Below are positions 59,018 to 64,000 of a stretch of 64,000 bases of DNA, in pieces (position 1 is the first letter of the stretch; every line of letters begins with the position of its first letter). A program made the translations under genes and the position numbers. This DNA comes from Pseudomonas purpurea (GTDB lineage Bacteria > Pseudomonadota > Gammaproteobacteria > Pseudomonadales > Pseudomonadaceae): assembly GCF_039908635.1 (NCBI RefSeq), contig NZ_CP150918.1, positions 682,001-746,000 of the forward strand. Direction: 5' to 3'. Below the pieces are notes generated by a model. It saw only the letters and a program-made list of their open reading frames with translations, was not told the origin of the DNA and made no database searches.

Positions 59018-60400
59018 TCAGGATGAAGATGAGGCCGATTCAGTTTGCTGCTTGAAGCGCGACAGCAGCACGCGATCCACCCCCAAAACCACGATCAGCG
59101 ACGCCGCCACCAACGGAAAGACCAGCGCCAGTGCGAGCATGATCACGACCCCGGTTTTCCAGGTCGGCAAGTCATGACGCAGGGGCGGTACGCCCATTCG
59201 GCCCTGAGGACGGCGTTTCCACCAGATCACCACACCGCTGACTGCGCTGAGCAGAATCATCAGGCAGATCAGCAACACGACGATCTGATTGAACACGCCG
59301 AACATCTTGCCCTCATGCAACATCACGCCGACTTCCGTGGCGCGGGCAACGGTGCTGTAGTGCTGCCAGCGCACATCGGCCAGGACTTTTCCGGTGTATT
59401 GGTCAATGTGCAGGGTGGCGTCGTTGCGTGGGTCGTCGGCGAACACTGCAATCGTGAACACGCCGCTGGCGGTGGTCGGGAACGTGATGCTGTAACCGGG
59501 CTCGACCTTGCGCTGGGTGGCGATATTCTGCACATCCTGCAAGCTGATGGTCGGTGCGGCCGGGCCGGTCGATGGCGCGTTGTGGGCCATGTGTTCGGCG
59601 TGATCGCCGGACATCGGCATCGGCGTGTTTTCCATCGCCCACGGCACGGTCTGGCGCGTCGCGCTGTTGAGGCTGCGGGCTTCTTCGTCAGACTTGGGCA
59701 CGTCGTTCCACATCGCCACCGGAAAACGGTTCCAGAGGTCGGCGTATTGCTTGCCCCAGAACCCGGTCCAGGTCATGCCACTGAGCAGCATCACCAGCAG
59801 CAGCGCCGCGCCCCAGAACCCGGTGACCGCATGCAGGTCACGCCACAGCAACCGCCCGCGAGCGTTCAGCCGTGGCCAAAGAATACCGGCGCCGGTTCTG
59901 CCGCGCGGCCACCAGAGAAATACCCCGGACACCACCAGCACCACGCCCCAACTCGCGGCCAGTTCCACGAGGCGGTCACCGACGGTGCCGATCATCAGTT
60001 CGCCGTGAATGGCCCGGGCGATGGCTTGCAGGTTGCTCTTGGCATCCTGCTCGCCAAGGATGTCGCCGTGGTAGGGATCGATGAAGACGTTCAGCTCGCT
60101 GCCGGGGCTTTTCACGACGAATTGCGCGCTGCGTTCGGCGTTGACCGGCGGCAGGTATTGGCTGATGTGGCCTTGCGGGTAAGCCGCTTGCACACGCTTC
60201 AATTGCTCGTCGGCACTGAGGCGGTGATGCCCGGCCGGAACGTTCAGCAACTCGCCGTACATCAGCGGATCGAGTTGCGGTTTGAACAGATAAATGATGC
60301 CGGTCAGGGCCAGCATCACCATGAAAGGGGCGACGAACAGCCCGGCATAAAAATGCCAGCGCCACGCCAGGTTGTAGAAGCTTGGTTTCGGTTGGCTCAT
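59018..60400 (-). CDS. PepSY-associated membrane protein, copper/iron-uptake type
   Basis: A 460-aa inner-membrane protein with four membrane segments and PepSY domains in its periplasmic loops. FYNLAWRWHFYAGLFVAPFM is the usual start; IARAIHGELMIGTVGDRLVEL and VMLHEGKMFGVFNQIVVLL are typical. Conserved His residues in the segments suggest a haem- or metal-linked reductase role, as in PiuB-like proteins. A His/Met-rich stretch (PMPMSGDHAEHMAHNA) may bind copper. It follows the copper receptor gene and is likely co-transcribed with it. ATG 60400 has GGAG 9 bases before it. Confidence 0.88.
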   Translation of the reverse strand: MSQPKPSFYNLAWRWHFYAGLFVAPFMVMLALTGIIYLFKPQLDPLMYGELLNVPAGHHRLSADEQLKRVQAAYPQGHISQYLPPVNAERSAQFVVKSPGSELNVFIDPYHGDILGEQDAKSNLQAIARAIHGELMIGTVGDRLVELAASWGVVLVVSGVFLWWPRGRTGAGILWPRLNARGRLLWRDLHAVTGFWGAALLLVMLLSGMTWTGFWGKQYADLWNRFPVAMWNDVPKSDEEARSLNSATRQTVPWAMENTPMPMSGDHAEHMAHNAPSTGPAAPTISLQDVQNIATQRKVEPGYSITFPTTASGVFTIAVFADDPRNDATLHIDQYTGKVLADVRWQHYSTVARATEVGVMLHEGKMFGVFNQIVVLLICLMILLSAVSGVVIWWKRRPQGRMGVPPLRHDLPTWKTGVVIMLALALVFPLVAASLIVVLGVDRVLLSRFKQQTESASSSS

Positions 60401-60436
60401 CAGAAAGCACTCCGCTAGGCGATTGTGTCGTTATTT

Positions 60437-60512
60437 TTTTGCGGTTGCTGTGCAACCGATCATCGGGACGCCGCTCGGAGCCGGCTCGCGCCGGGCGGCG
60501 TTCCGACGATGC
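60437..60512 (-). other. Hairpin cluster between oprC and the PepSY gene
   Basis: On the minus strand ATCGTCGGAACGCCGC pairs imperfectly with GCGGCGTCCCGATGAT, and a second hairpin GGTTGC-ACAG-CAACC precedes CAAAAAAAT. There is no U tract, so it looks like an intra-operon stabiliser or attenuator rather than a terminator. Confidence 0.5.
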
Positions 60513-60516
60513 TTTT

Positions 60517-62646
60517 TTAGAAGCTCATGTCTACCTTGGTCCAGAGCGTGCGCCCTGGTTCATTGATGGCTTGCGGGTCATTGGCCGGGTAGCCGAACCC
60601 GGCGTTGCCGGCCAGGTTCAAGTGCTCGGCGTAGGCCTTGCCAAAGAGGTTGTCGACGCCGCTGCTGACCTTCCAGTGCTTGTTGATCCGGTAGGCACCG
60701 TTGAGCGAGAACACGCCGAAGCCTGAGCTCTTCTCATAGTCCTTGCCGACCACGTTGCCCTTGTTCTGGTCGATGCGGTTCTGCGCCGCGACCACTCGCC
60801 ACAAGGCGCCCGCGCTCCAGTTGTCTTCGCTGTAGGTCAGGCCGAATCGCGCATCCAGCGGCGGCATCTGTGGCAGTGCCTTGCCATCGCTGCTGTTCTT
60901 GCCCCAGGCGTAGGCCAGGGTTGCATCGGCTTTCCAGTTGGAGGTCAGCTTGTAGGCCGCACCGAGTTCGCCGCCCATGATCCGGGCGTCGATGTTTTGA
61001 GCCTGAGAGGTCATGCCCATCTTCCCTGGCGTGTAGTTGAACAGGATGTAGTCGCGCACCTGACCGACGTATCCCGAGGCCCAGGCTTCCAGATCCTGGG
61101 TTTTGTATTGCAGGCCGAAGTCTAGCTGAGTGGTTTTTTCAGGCTTGATCGAGTCGAAGGCATTGACCGAACCGGCCGGGCCGGACTTGGGCGAGAACAG
61201 CTCCCAGTAATCCGGGAAGCGTTGCGCATGGCCCAGGCCTGCGTAGAGGGTGGTCGGGCTGTCCGCCAGGTCGTGCTCATACCGCACAAAGCCACTGGGC
61301 AGGGTGTCGGCACGGGTTTCGTCGGCCGTCGGGTTGGCGCGGGCCATCATCCCGGAGCCGATGGTCTGGCGGAAATCCTTGGCCGAAGCGCGGTCCAGAC
61401 GGGCACCGGTGATCAGGCGGTCGCGGTCGGCGGCATACCAGGTCAGTTCGCCGAAGACACCGTAGTTGTGGAAGTCGGCGTCCTTCTCGCGCGGTACTTC
61501 CTTGTAGGCGTCGATGCCCATCGCGGCGCGTTTTCGATGCTCGTTGGTCTGGGCATCGAGGCCGCTGATCAGTTGCACATCGGCCCAGTGCCAGGTGGCC
61601 TTGATTCGCGCACCGAGGGTTCGGCGGTCGACGTTGGAGGCCATTGGCCCGGCCATCATCCCGGTGCCGGACGGCTTGCGCAGGGTGTAGTTGTCCATCA
61701 CATGGTCGGCGTAGTTGTAGTAGACCTGTGCCTCGACCTTGTCCAGGACCTCGCCGAGGTTCGAGCGCTCGAACCGCAGCCCCAGGCTTTCGCGCTTGAA
61801 TTGCGAACCGTCCATGCCGCGCCCGGCAGAGCGGGCTTCGCCGTCGCCCTTGCCGGCGGTGAGTTCCAGCAGGGTGTCGGCGTCCGGGGTCCAGCCGACG
61901 GCCACGTCGCCGTTCCACTTGTCGTAGCGCGACGGCACAGTGTCGTTGTTGCCGTCACGGTAATCATCGGAATGGGCCGTGTTGCCGATCACTCGCACGT
62001 AGCCCAGCGGGCCGCCGGCAGCAGCGTCGACGAGTTTGTCGAAACGCCCGTTGGACCCGGCCAGCATGCTGGCGTTGACCCGTGTGCCCAGCTCGCCGAA
62101 GCTTTCCGGTTCGCGGTCAAACAGGATGGTGCCGGCCGAGGCGCCAGGGCCCCAGAGTACGGTTTGCGGGCCCTTGATCACGGTCAGCTTGTCGTAGGTT
62201 TCCGGGGAAATGTACGAGGTCGGGGCGTCCATTCGGCCAGGGCAGGCGCCGAGCACCATGCCGCCGTTGGTGAGGATGTTCAGGCGTGAACCGAACATGC
62301 CGCGCAGCACCGGGTCACCGTTGGTGCCGCCGTTGCGCACCAGGGCGAAACCGGGAATGGTCTTGAGGTAGTCGGCGCCGTCGCTGGCCGGCACGGGTTG
62401 GCGCGGGTCCTTGGGGTTGGTGACGATGGTCAGTGGCGAGCTGGGCGCGATGGCGGTGATCACCGTCGGGCTCAGTTCTTCGGTGTGCTGGCTATGGTCA
62501 GCCGGCTGCTCGGCCGCCAAGGCGAATGGCGTCAGCAGGGCGCCGCACAAAACCGCCGTGGCGTGTTTGAAGCGGGCATGAGGTGCGTTCAGGGCAAAGG
62601 GTGCAGGAGTCGCGTTGAAACGGGTGTCAGCAGAAAACCTGGACAT
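60517..62646 (-). CDS. oprC: TonB-dependent copper receptor
   Basis: A 709-aa outer-membrane receptor. The signal peptide ends near residue 45 (ALAA|EQPADH). The plug domain (GADYLKTIPGFALVRNGGTNGD, TVIKGPQTVLWGPGASAGT) is followed by a 22-strand barrel ending in the C-terminal Phe (LWTKVDMSF). Methionine-rich loops (GTGMMAGPMASN, GSGMMARANP) and NGGMVLGACPGRMDAPTS fit copper binding as in OprC of P. aeruginosa. It follows PCuAC and DUF2946 genes and precedes PepSY. Start ATG 62646 has TGGAAG upstream. Confidence 0.93.
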   Translation of the reverse strand: MSRFSADTRFNATPAPFALNAPHARFKHATAVLCGALLTPFALAAEQPADHSQHTEELSPTVITAIAPSSPLTIVTNPKDPRQPVPASDGADYLKTIPGFALVRNGGTNGDPVLRGMFGSRLNILTNGGMVLGACPGRMDAPTSYISPETYDKLTVIKGPQTVLWGPGASAGTILFDREPESFGELGTRVNASMLAGSNGRFDKLVDAAAGGPLGYVRVIGNTAHSDDYRDGNNDTVPSRYDKWNGDVAVGWTPDADTLLELTAGKGDGEARSAGRGMDGSQFKRESLGLRFERSNLGEVLDKVEAQVYYNYADHVMDNYTLRKPSGTGMMAGPMASNVDRRTLGARIKATWHWADVQLISGLDAQTNEHRKRAAMGIDAYKEVPREKDADFHNYGVFGELTWYAADRDRLITGARLDRASAKDFRQTIGSGMMARANPTADETRADTLPSGFVRYEHDLADSPTTLYAGLGHAQRFPDYWELFSPKSGPAGSVNAFDSIKPEKTTQLDFGLQYKTQDLEAWASGYVGQVRDYILFNYTPGKMGMTSQAQNIDARIMGGELGAAYKLTSNWKADATLAYAWGKNSSDGKALPQMPPLDARFGLTYSEDNWSAGALWRVVAAQNRIDQNKGNVVGKDYEKSSGFGVFSLNGAYRINKHWKVSSGVDNLFGKAYAEHLNLAGNAGFGYPANDPQAINEPGRTLWTKVDMSF

Positions 62647-62736
62647 AAAACTTCCATCAATCAGTCGTAAACAACACAGCCGGCAGCCTACGGCTGTTTT
62701 TTCAACAGTCGGCCGTGTGAGGTGGTGTGCGGGGTG

Positions 62737-63183
62737 TTACGCGACGATGGGAGGAGCGCGGCTGCGAGCACCGGGAAAGACCGTTTGCCGGGCGTGGCCC
62801 AGGCGGGGGGAGGGGCTGATGAAAGGGCTGGCGGGAGGGGTGTCGAACATTGCAAACGACAGGCTGCCAGGCAGCGCCGGGCAGTTGAAGAGCAGGCTGC
62901 AATAGCCGCACTTTTCCCAGAGCACATGCCGTTCGCTCTGGACCTTGGCGTGTTGGGCGGTTGGCTGCGAAGTGGCGTGGCAGCCGGGCTCGTCCGCGCG
63001 CATGTCCATCGAATGGCTCATGGACATCGGCATGCGTCGATCCATCGGCATCGACTGAGAAATCAGTGGACCGATAAAGATCATCAGCATGGCGAACAGG
63101 CTGATCCAGCTGCCGCGTTTGACCCTCAGGGAGTGTCGAGGCGGCACGGATCGCCTGACGCCGGGCGAGCGCCCTGCGTTCAC
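62737..63183 (-). CDS. DUF2946-family copper-associated protein
   Basis: A protein of up to 148 aa. An N-terminal membrane segment (WISLFAMLMIFIGPLISQS) is followed by a Met/His-rich stretch (MDRRMPMSMSHSMDMRADEPGCH) and the family motif EKCGYCSLLFNCPAL. The start is uncertain: GTG 63183 has no good ribosome site. DUF2946 genes usually accompany copper-uptake genes; the Met/His stretch suggests Cu(I)/Cu(II) handling in the periplasm. It lies between PCuAC and oprC on the same strand. Confidence 0.8.
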   Translation of the reverse strand: MNAGRSPGVRRSVPPRHSLRVKRGSWISLFAMLMIFIGPLISQSMPMDRRMPMSMSHSMDMRADEPGCHATSQPTAQHAKVQSERHVLWEKCGYCSLLFNCPALPGSLSFAMFDTPPASPFISPSPRLGHARQTVFPGARSRAPPIVA

Positions 63184-63201
63184 GGGGAGTTCAGGCTGTG
63201 A

Positions 63202-63681
63202 TTACTGGGCGTGGGCGTGCTCTGGCATCCCGTCCGGGGCTTTTTTCTGCACGGCGACGTCAACCGTCACGTCCCCGGATTTTTCGAAATGCAGGGTCAG
63301 CGGGAAGTGTTTGCCGTCACTCAGCAGGCTGCGGTCCTTGAGCTCCAGCAGCATCACGTGATAGGCCATCGGGGCAAAGGTCAGGTCGCCTCCCGCCGGG
63401 ATATCGACGCTCGGCACCTGCTGCATTTTCATCAGGTCGCCCTGTTTCACATGCTCGTGCAGCTCGGCTTTGCCCGAAATCGGCGAGGCCACGCTGAGCA
63501 GGCGGTCGGCGGTTTGGCCGTTGTTGTGAATCACAAAATAGGCGGCCACGGTGGGGGCATTGGGCGGCAGTTCTTGCGACCACGGGTGAGCGATGTGAAT
63601 GTCGCCCGCGTTGTATTCGTGAGCATTGGCAAAGCAGGCAGGCACCAGCAACGCGGCCAGAACGATAAGTTTCTTCAACAT
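63202..63681 (-). CDS. Periplasmic copper chaperone PCuAC
   Basis: A 159-aa protein. The signal peptide MLKKLIVLAALLVPACFANA is cleaved before HEYNAGD. The copper motif H-M-x10-M-x21-H-M-like is present as HEH (75-77), MKMQ (84-86) and YHVML (108-110). PCuAC proteins bind Cu(I) and deliver it to cytochrome oxidase CuA sites or pass it between periplasmic carriers. The C-terminal MPEHAHAQ adds ligands. ATG 63681 has TGGAG 8 bases upstream. Confidence 0.93.
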   Translation of the reverse strand: MLKKLIVLAALLVPACFANAHEYNAGDIHIAHPWSQELPPNAPTVAAYFVIHNNGQTADRLLSVASPISGKAELHEHVKQGDLMKMQQVPSVDIPAGGDLTFAPMAYHVMLLELKDRSLLSDGKHFPLTLHFEKSGDVTVDVAVQKKAPDGMPEHAHAQ

Positions 63682-63728
63682 GGCAGTTCTCCAGAACGAT
63701 TAAACACGCAGATCAATTGCGACGGTAA

Positions 63729-64000
63729 TCAGACTAGAGGAGAAGCACGGGGATTGAGACTCGGCCATTGCTGGCGCGGGGTGGGGCTGTCGAGGGTTGG
63801 CGGAGGCAGGCTGCGATTGGCCTCCAAACGCGCGAAATACAGCTGCGGGACATGGCCCGGCAACGCCACCAGCGGCGCGGAACCCGAACAGCACCAGCAA
63901 TGCTGCATGTTCGAATGGTCGTCATTCTGCGGGGCGTTTTGCTCAAGCTTGCCCAGGGAGATCGCCACCAGTTTCGTGCCGCCGGAAGAACAGAAACTGC
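63729..64000 (-). CDS. DUF2946-family protein, 5' end outside the window
   Basis: The reading frame is open to the window edge (…FCSSGGTKLVAISLG) and ends ASPLV at 63729. The family stretch HCWCCSGSAPLVALPGHVPQL is present. It is the second DUF2946 gene of the copper locus, 47 bp upstream of the PCuAC gene and on the same strand. Its true start and signal segment are missing here. Confidence 0.75.
   Translation of the reverse strand, partial: SFCSSGGTKLVAISLGKLEQNAPQNDDHSNMQHCWCCSGSAPLVALPGHVPQLYFARLEANRSLPPPTLDSPTPRQQWPSLNPRASPLV

Overview
The window looks like a chromosomal segment of a fluorescent Pseudomonas (P. fluorescens group). It has high GC, GGAG-type ribosome binding sites and many intergenic REP/REPIN repeats of the 'gcgagggagcttgctccc' type. 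Its gene order is close to what I recall of P. aeruginosa PAO1 around PA4858-PA4920 (pncB-nadE, a pipecolate locus, a liv-type ABC operon, ureEFG, desT, a ferritin-like gene, psiF, a YegD-type Hsp70, ureDAB/C, a urea ABC transporter). This synteny is from memory and was not checked. No tRNA, rRNA, CRISPR array, prophage or complete insertion sequence was seen.

Layout. 1-7113: three tandem paralogues of a large Ig-like repeat protein. The first is cut by the window edge and frameshifted. The second carries near-identical 282-bp repeats. 7288-9334: NAD salvage (pncB-nadE, minus strand). 9621-13628: lysR / amaB / amaA, the lysine-pipecolate degradation locus. 13674-13941: a palindromic MITE-like element, followed by an NtrC-type site and a sigma-54 promoter that drive a five-gene branched-chain amino-acid ABC operon (14259-19349). 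19362-19951: a gene-poor stretch rich in DnaA-box-like sequences. 20170-23296: an SDR, a cation-efflux protein and an AGE-family isomerase. 23473-25890: ureE-ureF-ureG-hupE. 26116-35123: desT-like regulator, a 27-aa repeat protein, a frameshifted AsmA-family gene, ferritin-like protein, lipase, DMT exporter, AraC regulator, psiF, and a frameshifted AI-2E-family gene. 35295-38166: Hsp70 (yegD) divergent from cbpA-cbpM, with a candidate sigma-32 promoter. 38351-39487: sensor kinase. 39725-45001: a 1758-aa LRR/NEL-type E3 ubiquitin ligase effector. 45064-55647: one long nitrogen unit on the minus strand, urtABCDE-ureD-ureA-GNAT-GNAT-ureB-ureC, headed by a candidate sigma-54 promoter. 56006-58757: FecCD-type iron/cobalamin ABC transporter. 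59018-64000: a copper-uptake locus (DUF2946, PCuAC, DUF2946, OprC, PepSY).

How it works together. Nitrogen scavenging dominates. UrtA-E would import urea, UreABC would hydrolyse it to ammonia, and the distant ureEFG/hupE block would supply the nickel cofactor. The liv-type ABC operon has its own NtrC/sigma-54 signals. The least explained items are a structured repeat unit found in three diverged copies with compensating stems (two in the palindrome upstream of the liv operon, one inside the urt operon), a 64-aa ORF with a strong Shine-Dalgarno coupled to urtC, and the mosaic Ig-repeat genes.

Four apparent +1 frameshifts (around 1374, 1915, 28044, 34430) all add one G or C to a short GGC/GCC context. 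They may be assembly errors rather than real pseudogenes.
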